Shown in pieces: positions 1 through 6,873 of a stretch of 8,029 nt of DNA. Source of the DNA: Kocuria sp. (GTDB lineage Bacteria > Actinomycetota > Actinomycetes > Actinomycetales > Micrococcaceae); the NCBI GenBank assembly GCA_030454085.1, contig JAKDJD010000070.1:1-8029 (forward strand), in the 5' to 3' direction. The position numbers and the translations under genes were made by a program. Position 1 is the first letter of the stretch. Each line of letters starts with the position of its first letter. The notes beneath the pieces were generated by a model that ran no database searches, was not told the origin of the DNA, and saw only the letters and a list, made by a program, of their open reading frames with translations.

Positions 1-48
1 AATAAGCACTCGGGCCCTATGGGGGCGTGATCAACCCAGGGGCCGGGT

Positions 49-66
49 CCCCCAACACTGTGGGGG
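49..66 (-). terminator. GC-rich hairpin, candidate terminator of the suf operon
   Basis: CCCCCA (49-54) pairs with TGGGGG (61-66) around a 6-nt loop, about 38 bases past the sufT stop. No T tract follows on the minus strand, so it is not a classical Rho-independent terminator. Actinobacteria often use such stem-only structures. The rest of 1-103 holds further G- and C-runs and no gene. Confidence 0.45.
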
Positions 67-89
67 GCGGTAACCGGGCCTCTGTCCTG

Positions 90-106
90 TGACGGACGAT
101 CCGTCA
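90..106. repeat. Short inverted repeat including the sufT stop codon
   Basis: TGACGGA-CGA-TCCGTCA: perfect 7-bp arms around a 3-nt loop, with the sufT TGA (complement of 104-106) forming one end. In the mRNA it would fold at the end of translation and could protect the 3' end or help termination. Arms of this length occur by chance a few times in 8 kb. Confidence 0.4.
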
Positions 107-445
107 GATGTTGAAGCCGAGGGCGCGCATTTGGTCGCGCCCTTCCTCCGTGATGCGCTCGGGGCCCCACGGCGGCATCCAAACCCAATTGACGTGCCAT
201 TCGTCCACGAGCGGCTCAAGGTTCTGAGCCACTTGTTCCTCGATGACGTCCTGGAGCGGGCACGCGGCCGTCGTCAGGGTCATGTCCATGATCAGGCCGC
301 CCTCGTCGTCCCAGCGCGTGCCGTACAACAGGCCGAGATCGACGATGTTGACACCGAGCTCCGGGTCGATCACATTCGCGAGTGCATCCTCGATCTCCTG
401 ACGACCGGGTTGGCCCTCGGGTGCTTCGGTTGCGGTTTCACTCAT
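104..445 (-). CDS. sufT: SufT-like DUF59 / MIP18-family Fe-S assembly protein
   Basis: Small soluble protein of 113 residues from the MIP18 (DUF59) family, whose members help mature iron-sulfur proteins after the cluster is built on SufBCD. Seen in the sequence: the family motif DPELGVNIVDLGL (residues 28-40), the TLTTAACPLQD segment (57-66) with the single conserved Cys62, and a C-terminal PPWGPERITEEGRDQM-type block (91-106). Length is normal for the stand-alone form. The ATG overlaps the sufC stop by 4 bp (ATGA), and an AAGGAG ribosome binding site lies inside the end of sufC with 7-nt spacing, so translation is coupled to sufC. It is the last gene of the suf operon, and its TGA sits in the arm of a small hairpin. 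The family assignment is firm. The symbol sufT follows use in actinobacteria and is the less certain part. Confidence 0.92.
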   Translation of the reverse strand: MSETATEAPEGQPGRQEIEDALANVIDPELGVNIVDLGLLYGTRWDDEGGLIMDMTLTTAACPLQDVIEEQVAQNLEPLVDEWHVNWVWMPPWGPERITEEGRDQMRALGFNI

Positions 446-1206
446 GCCTTGGCTCCTTGGAGGTAACCGACGTAGCCCTCCTCTTCGAGACGATCGGCCA
501 GTTCGGGACCGCCCTGGTCCGCAACGTGTCCGTCGACGAAGACGTGGACGAAGTCGGGCTTGATGTAGCGCAGGATGCGCGTGTAGTGGGTGATCAGCAT
601 GACGCCGAGGTCGTTGGCCTCGTGCGCGCGGTTGACGCCCTCGGAAACCACCTGCAGGGCGTCGATGTCCAGGCCGGAGTCGGTCTCGTCGAGGATTCCG
701 AACTTCGGCTGCAGGAGTTCGAGCTGAAGGATTTCGTGGCGCTTCTTCTCGCCGCCGGAGAATCCCTCGTTGACATTGCGCGAGACGAAGTCGGGATCGA
801 TCTTCAGCTGGTTCATCGCGCCCTTGACGTCCTTGGTCCAGGTACGCAGGGCCGGGGCCTCACCGGACACGGCCGTCTTCGCGGAACGCAGGAAGTTGGA
901 CATCGTGACTCCGGGAATCTCGACCGGGTACTGCATGGCCAGGAAGAGACCCGCACGAGCGCGCCCGTCGACCGACATCGCGGTCACGTCCTCGCCGTCG
1001 AGCAGGATCTCGCCGGAATCGACCGTGTACTTCGGGTGACCGGCGATGGTCGAGGCCAGGGTGGACTTGCCGGATCCGTTCGGGCCCATGATGGCGTGGA
1101 TCTCGCCCGACTTGATGGTCAGGTTGACGCCCTTGAGGATCGGCTTGGTGTTTTCGTCATCGAGGATGACGGATACGTGCAGATCCTTGATCTCAAGAGT
1201 GGACAT
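442..1206 (-). CDS. sufC: SufC, Fe-S cluster assembly ATPase
   Basis: Cytosolic ABC-type ATPase (254 residues) that binds SufB and SufD and powers conformational change in the SufBCD scaffold. Seen: Walker A GPNGSGKST (41-49), Q-loop Gln92 in MQYP, a signature of the SufC type FSGGEKKR (149-156), Walker B FGILDETD (169-176) followed by SGLD, and H-loop His207 in ITHY. The ETDSGLD variant of the Walker B/D-loop region is typical of SufC rather than of transporter ATPases, and there are no membrane segments. The start chosen is the ATG at 1206, preceded by AGAGGAG and 4 nt. The frame stays open a further 24 codons upstream, but that stretch has no family similarity and would overlap the end of sufD. 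It lies 46 bp after sufD and overlaps the DUF59 gene by 4 bp. The sufS and sufU genes that follow sufC in mycobacteria are absent. Confidence 0.97.
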   Translation of the reverse strand: MSTLEIKDLHVSVILDDENTKPILKGVNLTIKSGEIHAIMGPNGSGKSTLASTIAGHPKYTVDSGEILLDGEDVTAMSVDGRARAGLFLAMQYPVEIPGVTMSNFLRSAKTAVSGEAPALRTWTKDVKGAMNQLKIDPDFVSRNVNEGFSGGEKKRHEILQLELLQPKFGILDETDSGLDIDALQVVSEGVNRAHEANDLGVMLITHYTRILRYIKPDFVHVFVDGHVADQGGPELADRLEEEGYVGYLQGAKA

Positions 1207-1210
1207 TGTT

Positions 1211-1217
1211 CTCCTCT
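1211..1217 (-). promoter_or_regulatory. Ribosome binding site of sufC
   Basis: AGAGGAG on the minus strand, 4 nt before ATG at 1206. It decides the sufC start against the longer open frame reaching 1278. Confidence 0.85.
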
Positions 1218-1252
1218 GAAAGTTGTGAAGTTCTTCGAGTGCCGGACGGGCT

Positions 1253-2569
1253 TTAGTTGTTGCTGATCGCCAGCTCATCCTCCAGGGCCTCCATCAGGGA
1301 GTCCTCGAGGTCGGCATCGCCGATCTGCTGGACGATCTCGTAGAGGAAGCCACGCACGACGAGGCGTCGGGCCTGTTTCTCGGGGATGCCGCGAGCCATG
1401 AGGTACCAGAGGTGCTCGTCGTCCAGCTGTCCCGTGGTCGAGGCGTGCCCCGCACCCTCGATGATGCCGGTCTCGATTTCGAGGTTGGGCACCGAATCCG
1501 CACGGGCGCCGTCGGTCAGCACCAGGTTCTGGTTCTTCTCATAGCTGTCCGTACCCTCAGCGGCCTTCTGGATGAGGACGTCGCCCACCCACACGGTATG
1601 GGCCTTCTCCCCCTGCAATGCACCCTTGTACAGCACGTTGGACGTGTTGCGGGGAGCATTGTGGTCGACGAAGGAACGGTGCTCGAGGTGCTGGCCTGCG
1701 TCGGCGAAATACAGTCCGAACAGCTGAGCGTTGCCGCCCTCGTCACTGAACCTCACGTTCGAGTTCAGACGGACGACGTCGCCACCGAGCGTCACACTGA
1801 TGTGCTTGTAGTGCGCGTCCTTGCCGACCTCGGCATCGTGCTGACCCACGTGGAGCGTGTCATCCTGCCAGCGCTGCAAGGAAATCACGGTGAGCGTGGC
1901 TCCCTGACCAACGATGATCTCGACATTGCCGTTGTGGATCGCCGACCCGGTGTGCTCGATGACCAAGGTGCTGTGCGAATTCTCGCCGGCCTCGATGACC
2001 ACATGACTGTTGGACCTTGCCGAGGCCGACTTGCCATTGATTCGGACCGCGACGGGAGTTGCGTGCTCCGCATTGTCGGGAATCCGGATGTACGTAGCCT
2101 GGGGCGCATTGGCAGATCCCACGACGGCGGCACGGTCGGCCGGTCGAAGCACGGTGTCCCGGGGAGCCTGACCCGAGGCCAGCTCGCCCGACACCCACGA
2201 CTCCGGTCCGTCGAAACTCACTTCGGCGGCGGGACCGCCCTCGACTTCCTCGGTCGCAACGTCCTCGAAAAGCGGGGCAAGCTTCTTGATCGGGGTGAAA
2301 CGCCATTCTTCCTCACGGCCGTTGGGCACGGAGAAGTCAGCGACGTCGAAACTCCAGGGCCGTTCGGCGCGGGAGTGCATGACCTGCGATCCGTTCTCGC
2401 CCGCATTCGCGGACTTTCTGGCGCCAATGGTGTCATCCGTGGCCAGATCCGGGGAGAGTTTCTCCCCTTCCTGGTCCATTCCCGGGATCGCCGGGCGAGC
2501 CTCACCGACGTGGACTCCGCCGACGTTCTCGCGGGTCTCCGTCTGATCCTGTTTGATCTGATCAGTCAT
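1253..2569 (-). CDS. sufD: SufD, SufBCD scaffold subunit
   Basis: SufD (438 residues) pairs with SufB to form the beta-helical scaffold on which Fe-S clusters are assembled, with SufC bound to both. Seen: the entry motif SFDVADFSVPNGREEEWRFT (73-92), a long beta-rich core, and the C-terminal block PNLEIETGIIEGAGHAST (361-378) continuing into GQLDDEHLWYLMARGI. His375 corresponds to E. coli SufD His360, a cluster ligand in the SufB-SufD interface. Odd points: the protein contains no cysteine at all, so the Cys found two residues before this His in E. coli is Ala373 here. The first 64 or so residues are charged, rich in Glu/Asp/Lys, and look disordered. The ATG at 2569 follows the sufB stop by 3 bp, which favours coupling and this start, although only a weak TAGG precedes it. 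Met31 (2479) and Met64 (2380) are alternatives. Confidence 0.95.
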   Translation of the reverse strand: MTDQIKQDQTETRENVGGVHVGEARPAIPGMDQEGEKLSPDLATDDTIGARKSANAGENGSQVMHSRAERPWSFDVADFSVPNGREEEWRFTPIKKLAPLFEDVATEEVEGGPAAEVSFDGPESWVSGELASGQAPRDTVLRPADRAAVVGSANAPQATYIRIPDNAEHATPVAVRINGKSASARSNSHVVIEAGENSHSTLVIEHTGSAIHNGNVEIIVGQGATLTVISLQRWQDDTLHVGQHDAEVGKDAHYKHISVTLGGDVVRLNSNVRFSDEGGNAQLFGLYFADAGQHLEHRSFVDHNAPRNTSNVLYKGALQGEKAHTVWVGDVLIQKAAEGTDSYEKNQNLVLTDGARADSVPNLEIETGIIEGAGHASTTGQLDDEHLWYLMARGIPEKQARRLVVRGFLYEIVQQIGDADLEDSLMEALEDELAISNN

Positions 2570-2572
2570 CTT

Positions 2573-4030
2573 TTAGCCTACGGATCCTTCCATCTGGAGT
2601 TCGATAAGACGGTTCAGCTCGAGGGCGTACTCCATGGGGAGCTCGCGCGCAATCGGCTCGACGAAGCCGCGTACGATCATCGCCATGGCCTCATCCTCGG
2701 GAAGACCGCGCTGCTGGAGATAGAACAACTGCTCCTCGGAGACCCGGGAGACGGTCGCCTCGTGGCCCAGAGTGACTTCGTCCTCACGGATGTCGATGTA
2801 GGGATACGTGTCCGACCGGGAGATCGTGTCCACGAGGAGGGCATCGCAGACCACATTGTTCTTCGAATGCTTGGCGCCTTCTCTGACCTGCACAAGGCCT
2901 CGGTAGGCCGCGCGCCCGCCACCGCGGGCCACGGACTTGGAGACGATCGAGCTCGAGGTGTTCGGCGCGATGTGCACCATCTTCGAACCGGTGTCCTGGT
3001 GCTGGCCCTCGCCCGCGAAAGCGATCGAGAGGGTCTCGCCCTTGGCATGTTCGCCCGTCATGTAGACGGCCGGGTACTTCTGGGTGACCTTCGAACCGAT
3101 GTTGCCGTCGATCCACTCCATGGTCGCGCCCTCGTGAGCGATAGCCCGCTTGGTCACGAGGTTGTACACGTTGTTCGACCAGTTCTGGATAGTCGTGTAG
3201 CGAACTCGTGCGTTCTTCTTGCACACGATTTCGACGACGGCGGAGTGCAGGGAATCCGACTTGTAGATCGGCGCCGTGCAACCCTCGATGTAGTGAACGT
3301 AGGAATCCTCGTCCGCGATGATGAGGGTCCGCTCGAACTGGCCCATGTTCTCCGTGTTGATTCGGAAGTAGGCCTGCAACGGGATCTCCACGTGGACTCC
3401 CGGGGGAACGTAGACGAACGAGCCTCCGGACCAGACCGCCGTGTTCAGCGCGGCGAACTTGTTGTCTCCCACCGGGATGACCGTACCGAAGTACTCCTCG
3501 AAGAATTCGGGGTGTTCCTTCAGCGCGGTGTCGGTGTCCATGAAGATCACGCCCTGGCGCTCGAGGTCCTCACGAATCTGGTGGTAAACCACCTCCGACT
3601 CGTACTGAGCCGCCACGCCGGCGACCAGACGGTTCCTCTCGGCCTCGGGGATGCCGAGCTTCTCGTACGTATTGCGGATGTCCTCCGGCAGGTCTTCCCA
3701 GGACTCGGCTTGACGCTCCGTGGAACGGACAAAGTACTTGATGTTGTCGAAGTCGATCTCGTTGAGGTCTGCACCCCAGGTCGGCATCGGCTTGCGGTCG
3801 AAGAACTTCAGGGCCTTGAGCCGCAGGTTCAACATCCATGCCGGTTCGCTCTTTTTTGCGGAGATGTCGCGGACAACGTCCTCGTTCAGACCGCGCTTGG
3901 CCGATTGGCCGGCGTCGTCCGAGTCGTACCAGCCGTACTGGTACGTCCCGATGCCTTCCAGCTCCGGGTTCCTCTCGAGAACGTCTGAAATGACGTTTCC
4001 GTCGGCATTGCGCTCAACTTGTTCAGTCAT
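2573..4030 (-). CDS. sufB: SufB, SufBCD scaffold subunit
   Basis: SufB (485 residues, close to the E. coli length) is the main scaffold subunit of the SufBCD complex in the cytosol, accepting sulfur and iron for nascent clusters. Seen: the N-terminal helical region with [13 protein letters not shown] (62-74), the motif [18 protein letters not shown] (198-215), [25 protein letters not shown] core with Cys251 and Cys270, [13 protein letters not shown] (387-399) with the invariant Cys395 (E. coli Cys405), and [21 protein letters not shown] (422-442). Unlike M. tuberculosis SufB, no intein interrupts it. The ribosome binding site AGGAAAGG overlaps the sufR stop and lies 5 nt before the ATG, so sufB is very probably transcribed and partly translated together with sufR. 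Confidence 0.98.
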   Translation of the reverse strand: MTEQVERNADGNVISDVLERNPELEGIGTYQYGWYDSDDAGQSAKRGLNEDVVRDISAKKSEPAWMLNLRLKALKFFDRKPMPTWGADLNEIDFDNIKYFVRSTERQAESWEDLPEDIRNTYEKLGIPEAERNRLVAGVAAQYESEVVYHQIREDLERQGVIFMDTDTALKEHPEFFEEYFGTVIPVGDNKFAALNTAVWSGGSFVYVPPGVHVEIPLQAYFRINTENMGQFERTLIIADEDSYVHYIEGCTAPIYKSDSLHSAVVEIVCKKNARVRYTTIQNWSNNVYNLVTKRAIAHEGATMEWIDGNIGSKVTQKYPAVYMTGEHAKGETLSIAFAGEGQHQDTGSKMVHIAPNTSSSIVSKSVARGGGRAAYRGLVQVREGAKHSKNNVVCDALLVDTISRSDTYPYIDIREDEVTLGHEATVSRVSEEQLFYLQQRGLPEDEAMAMIVRGFVEPIARELPMEYALELNRLIELQMEGSVG

Positions 4031-4035
4031 TGAGA

Positions 4036-4043
4036 CCTTTCCT
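4036..4043 (-). promoter_or_regulatory. Ribosome binding site of sufB
   Basis: AGGAAAGG on the minus strand, 5 nt before the sufB ATG, sharing one base with the TAA stop of sufR. This geometry supports translational coupling of repressor and scaffold genes. Confidence 0.75.
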
Positions 4044-4825
4044 TACTGAGTGTCGCTTCCCCGAGAGGAAGCGGTGGCTTGATGTGTCCCGCGAGCCAAC
4101 GGGATGTGTGTGGTGCAAACATGGGCTCCCCCGGCCATGGTGGAGAGCCTTCGGACATCGACACCCAGAAGGGATGCGATGACTCGAGTCTCTTCATCAC
4201 AGAACTCGGGAAATTCTTCGGCAAGGTCACGCACCGGGCAGTGGCCTTGGCACAGCTGGATGCTGGAGAGCAGGTGCTCCGGCAACTCGACCGTCTTGGC
4301 AGCCTCGCCCATGGCCATGACCGAGGTGCTGGCCACGAAGCCGTCACGAGTCATGGCGTCGCCGAGTGCTTTGGCGCGATCCGAGATATCGGGGCCGGCT
4401 GCGTCAACGATCGGACGATAGCGTTCCTCCATATCCTTGAAGCGACGGTGAGCAAATTCTTCGAGTGCCTCGTGCCCCATGGCGCCGCGCAAAGTCTTGA
4501 GCGAGTCAATGGCAATGTCCAGATAGTCGTTGCCGAGCCTCGCGTGCCCCTGCGGCGCGATGACGTACCGTCGGGCGGGACGCCCAGCACCGGCACCCTG
4601 CTTGCGGACCAACGTGATTTCGATGAGCTGGTCTTTCTCGAGTGCTTCGAGATGCCTGCGGATGGCCGCGGGCGTCAGGCCGAGATGTCGACCGAGATCT
4701 GCCGCGGACACGGGACCGTGTGCCAGCACTCCCTGGAGGACCCGATCCCGGGTCCTTTCTTCGGTTTCGGCACCTCCCTGCTGAGAGGCGCCCTGGGCTT
4801 GGGCTTGTTCCTTCACGAAATACAC
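4043..4825 (-). CDS. sufR: SufR, Fe-S cluster-binding repressor of the suf operon
   Basis: DNA-binding regulator (260 residues from GTG 4825) that senses cluster status and represses suf genes when loaded with an Fe-S cluster. Seen: an ArsR/DeoR-like winged helix with VSAADLGRHLGLTPAAIRRH (39-58), the wing VRKQGAGAGRPARRYVI (73-89), and four C-terminal cysteines at 192, 196, 209 and 237, spaced C-x3-C-x12-C-x27-C. That spacing agrees with the cluster-binding cysteines described for M. tuberculosis SufR (from memory, Cys175, 179, 192, 220). The gene ends 12 bp before sufB on the same strand, so repressor and operon are co-transcribed. The start is uncertain: no candidate has a ribosome binding site. 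GTG 4825 sits 6 nt after a CATAAT hexamer, fitting a leaderless start. GTG 4816 and ATG 4858 are alternatives, and the frame stays open to 4924. Function is firm, the N-terminus is not. Confidence 0.93.
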   Translation of the reverse strand: MYFVKEQAQAQGASQQGGAETEERTRDRVLQGVLAHGPVSAADLGRHLGLTPAAIRRHLEALEKDQLIEITLVRKQGAGAGRPARRYVIAPQGHARLGNDYLDIAIDSLKTLRGAMGHEALEEFAHRRFKDMEERYRPIVDAAGPDISDRAKALGDAMTRDGFVASTSVMAMGEAAKTVELPEHLLSSIQLCQGHCPVRDLAEEFPEFCDEETRVIASLLGVDVRRLSTMAGGAHVCTTHIPLARGTHQATASSRGSDTQ

Positions 4826-4838
4826 AACTAAATTATGT
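4822..4838. promoter_or_regulatory. Imperfect dyad over the sufR start, candidate SufR operator
   Basis: Plus strand ACACAA-CTAAA-TTATGT: two 6-bp arms matching at 5 of 6 positions around a 5-bp spacer, in an A/T-rich island within GC-rich DNA. It covers the CATAAT hexamer (minus strand 4837-4832) proposed as the sufR -10 box and the GTG at 4825. Known SufR proteins bind dyads near their own promoters, so autorepression from here is a reasonable inference. A dyad this weak could also arise by chance. Confidence 0.45.
4832..4837 (-). promoter_or_regulatory. Candidate -10 box of the sufR-sufBDCT operon
   Basis: CATAAT on the minus strand matches 5 of 6 bases of TATAAT. A transcript starting 7 nt after its last base would begin exactly at GTG 4825, giving a leaderless mRNA. 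No convincing -35 box is seen 16-18 bp upstream. TAGATT (4847-4842, minus) is an alternative -10 that would give a short leader. Confidence 0.4.
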
Positions 4839-4931
4839 CCTAATCTATTCCCGCGCATCCAGTAAGGGCGACCTTGCCCGTGACCAGCGGCGGCCTGCAT
4901 CACAATGCACCCTGGTGACCGCACTGCATCG

Positions 4932-4937
4932 TAGACT
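4932..4937 (+). promoter_or_regulatory. Candidate -10 box of the ABC exporter operon
   Basis: TAGACT fits the actinobacterial TAnnnT pattern. The expected transcription start, 7 nt after its last base, is position 4944, a GTG in frame with the ATPase gene, so a leaderless mRNA is likely. No good -35 box is visible, and no ribosome binding site precedes either GTG. Confidence 0.5.
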
Positions 4938-4943
4938 GTGACA

Positions 4944-5966
4944 GTGCCACTTCATGATGACAACCGGCAGCGAGTCTCACCGTCGGAATTCGAACCAGCG
5001 TTGCTGATCGACGATCTGCGCAAGGACTTCTCCCTACCGCGCAGGAAACGCAACCGGGCGATGCCGGGCGCTGAGAGTCAGGCCACGCTAAGGGCCGTCG
5101 ACGGGATCAGTTTACGTGCGGCCCCCGGCAAAGTCACGGCTCTTCTGGGCGCCAACGGTGCAGGGAAATCCACGACCCTCTCGTGCGCTCAGGGCCTGCT
5201 CAAGCCCACCGCGGGGAGGGTGAGACTGCTGGGCGAAGACCCTTGGAAGGCTGGCCCCTCGTTGAGGGCCCGCGTCGGGATCATGCTCCAAGAAGGGGGC
5301 CTGCCCCAGGCAATACGCCCCATCCCGCTTCTGCGCCATGTGGCCTCGATGTATCGCAAACCTGCCGACGTCGATGCTCTGGTCTCCCGGCTGGGCATCG
5401 ACGGTTTCGACCGCACCAATATTCGTCGCCTCTCCGGGGGCCAACGACAGCGTGTGGCCCTGGCGGCGGCTCTCGTGGGCGATCCTGAAGTCCTTTTCCT
5501 GGATGAGCCCTCCGCCGGTCTGGATCCCCAATCCCGCCGCGTCGTCTTCGACCTTGTTCGCGAGGTCAAAGAATCCGGCACGTGCATTGTGCTCACAACG
5601 CACCTCATGGACGACGCCCAACGGCTCGCGGACGACGTCTACATCGTCGACGAGGGACGCAATGTCGTGGAGGGACAGGTCGACGACTTGCTCAACAACA
5701 GTGAGGACCGGAAGACCCTTCGATTCGCCGTGTCACGGCACGGCATGCAGCTGCTCGATGTCTTCCCGGCTCCCCTGGCGGAAGGCCTCACCCTGAGGGA
5801 AGAACACGCCGGATCCTACGAAATCTCCGGTCCGATCCGCCCGGAGCATTTGTCTCATCTGACCGGAACCTGGACCGAGCTCGGAGAACTTCCCACGAGT
5901 CTGGAGCTGAAGCCCCGAAGCCTGGAAGACCTGTTCCTCGACATATCTGGGAGGACCATTCGATGA
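4944..5966 (+). CDS. ABC-2 type exporter, ATP-binding protein
   Basis: Nucleotide-binding subunit (340 residues) of an ABC-2 type exporter of the DrrA/CcmA-like class, acting at the inner face of the membrane with the permease encoded next. Seen: Walker A GANGAGKST (69-77), Q-loop Gln116 in MLQEGG, signature LSGGQRQRVALAAALVGDP (163-181), Walker B VLFLDEP (183-189), D-loop SAGLD, and H-loop His220 in TTHLMDDAQRLADD. A roughly 45-residue N-terminal extension carries a basic run RRKRNR (33-38). Residues after about 245 form the C-terminal extension usual for this class. GTG 4944 is chosen because TAGACT lies at leaderless spacing. GTG 4938 would add two residues. It overlaps the permease gene by 4 bp (ATGA). 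The substrate cannot be read from the sequence. Actinobacteria such as M. tuberculosis keep a similar exporter beside sufR and ctaA, which suggests a conserved role near Fe-S or heme metabolism. Confidence 0.92.
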   Translation: MPLHDDNRQRVSPSEFEPALLIDDLRKDFSLPRRKRNRAMPGAESQATLRAVDGISLRAAPGKVTALLGANGAGKSTTLSCAQGLLKPTAGRVRLLGEDPWKAGPSLRARVGIMLQEGGLPQAIRPIPLLRHVASMYRKPADVDALVSRLGIDGFDRTNIRRLSGGQRQRVALAAALVGDPEVLFLDEPSAGLDPQSRRVVFDLVREVKESGTCIVLTTHLMDDAQRLADDVYIVDEGRNVVEGQVDDLLNNSEDRKTLRFAVSRHGMQLLDVFPAPLAEGLTLREEHAGSYEISGPIRPEHLSHLTGTWTELGELPTSLELKPRSLEDLFLDISGRTIR

Positions 5967-6781
5967 GCCACAGCACCGAGACCGACACGCCGATCGACTC
6001 GGCCGCATTCCGGCGGACCGATGGAGCCAGGGAACCCGCCTCCGCAGGGAGGCGAATCCTCGCACAGGGCAAATACGAGACCCTGGCGATGCTCAAGAAC
6101 GGCGAGCAGCTCATGCTCTTGATCCTCTTTCCGCTGATGGCGCTCTTCGGGCTCGCTTTCACCGGCTTTCTGGACGGGTGGGCCGAGCAGTTCGGGGGTT
6201 CTCGGATAGATGTCGCGATGCCTGGTGTTCTGGCCCTGTGCGCGATGTCCACGGCGCTCTCCGGACAGGGAATTGCCACGGGATTCGATCGCCGATACGG
6301 CGTCCTCAGGTTTCTCTCGACGACGCCGCTTGGACGCGGCGGGCTTGTTGCAGGAAAGGCCGTCGCCGTCCTGACGGTGGTGCTTATCCAGTATGTCGTC
6401 ATGGGCGTCGTCGGCCTGTTCCTTGGGTGGAACCCTGATGTCCCGGGGTTCCTGCTGTCTCTTCCGACACTCGTCTTGGGCGTCGCCGCGTTTACGGCGG
6501 TGGGTCTGCTGGTGGCGGGGACGGTCCGGGCCGAGGCGACGCTCGCCGTCGTCAATACGCTGTGGGTCGTCCTGGCTGCGCTGGGCGGTTCTCTCATACC
6601 GGCCCACCATTTCCCGGGCGGTGGTTCCTGGTTCATCGAGCTGCTTCCGTCAGGCGCCCTGGGCGAAGCACTGCGGGCGGGCATGCTCGCTCACCAATTC
6701 GCGTGGGGCCCACATCTGGTGCTGATCGCGTGGATCGTCATTGCGGGTCTTGCCGCGAGGCGCTGGTTCAAGTGGTCATGA
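5963..6781 (+). CDS. ABC-2 type exporter, permease
   Basis: Integral membrane subunit (272 residues) partnering the upstream ATPase. Seen: a hydrophilic N-terminus of about 45 residues in the cytoplasm, then six likely membrane segments near residues 50-69, 86-104, 128-153, 162-186, 191-213 and 250-265. The ABC-2 hallmarks are GFDRRYGVLRFLSTTPLGR (107-125) between segments 2 and 3, and the LPSGALGEALRAG region (228-240) before the last helix, with LGGSLIPAHHFPG (207-219) in the preceding loop. The ATG overlaps the ATPase stop (ATGA) and has GGGAGG 8 nt upstream, so the two are translated together. Length and topology fit the family. The transported substrate is unknown. Confidence 0.9.
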   Translation: MSHSTETDTPIDSAAFRRTDGAREPASAGRRILAQGKYETLAMLKNGEQLMLLILFPLMALFGLAFTGFLDGWAEQFGGSRIDVAMPGVLALCAMSTALSGQGIATGFDRRYGVLRFLSTTPLGRGGLVAGKAVAVLTVVLIQYVVMGVVGLFLGWNPDVPGFLLSLPTLVLGVAAFTAVGLLVAGTVRAEATLAVVNTLWVVLAALGGSLIPAHHFPGGGSWFIELLPSGALGEALRAGMLAHQFAWGPHLVLIAWIVIAGLAARRWFKWS

Positions 6782-6785
6782 CCAC
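6772..6785. repeat. Perfect 14-bp palindrome at the permease stop codon
   Basis: GTGGTCATGACCAC is its own reverse complement and contains the permease TGA. The half-site GACCACG recurs at 6813-6819 in the gap before ctaA. It may be a regulator site for ctaA, but roughly one such palindrome in two windows of this size is expected by chance. Confidence 0.3.
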
Positions 6786-6862
6786 GCCCGTTCCATTCGC
6801 TTCGACGGGGCTGACCACGAATAATGGGTAAGGCATTGCGTATTCGACGTCGTTCTCCATCT

Positions 6863-6868
6863 GAGGTG
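6863..6868 (+). promoter_or_regulatory. Ribosome binding site of ctaA
   Basis: GAGGTG, 5 nt before the ATG at 6874, fixes the ctaA start. The 92-bp gap 6782-6873 shows no convincing promoter or terminator, so ctaA may be read through from the exporter genes or have its own weak promoter. Confidence 0.7.
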
Positions 6869-6873
6869 CACTC

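Noticed and set aside
1..103. Possible end of a gene on the plus strand at the window start
   Set aside because: The only frame open for any length stops after 23 codons (TAA at 71-73) and has no recognisable content. The stretch is dominated by G/C runs and hairpins.
382..1266. Plus-strand open frame of 294 codons opposite sufC and the DUF59 gene
   Set aside because: It is a shadow of sufC, which has Walker A, signature and Walker B motifs in frame on the minus strand.
1207..1278. N-terminal extension of SufC to 1278
   Set aside because: The good ribosome binding site at 1211-1217 and the family start at MSTLEIKDL both point to 1206. The extension would overlap the end of sufD.
1412..3988. 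Very long plus-strand open frame (858 codons) opposite sufD and sufB
   Set aside because: It is antisense to two well-conserved genes with clear motifs. High GC at third codon positions removes stops from the opposite frame, and the product resembles no family.
4826..4924. N-terminal extension of SufR up to ATG 4924
   Set aside because: The extra residues are unlike SufR family starts, would span almost the whole divergent promoter region, and have no ribosome binding site.
5788..6684. Minus-strand open frame of 298 codons opposite the exporter genes
   Set aside because: It is rich in Arg, Ser and Pro with no domain, and it lies antisense to a permease with clear membrane segments.
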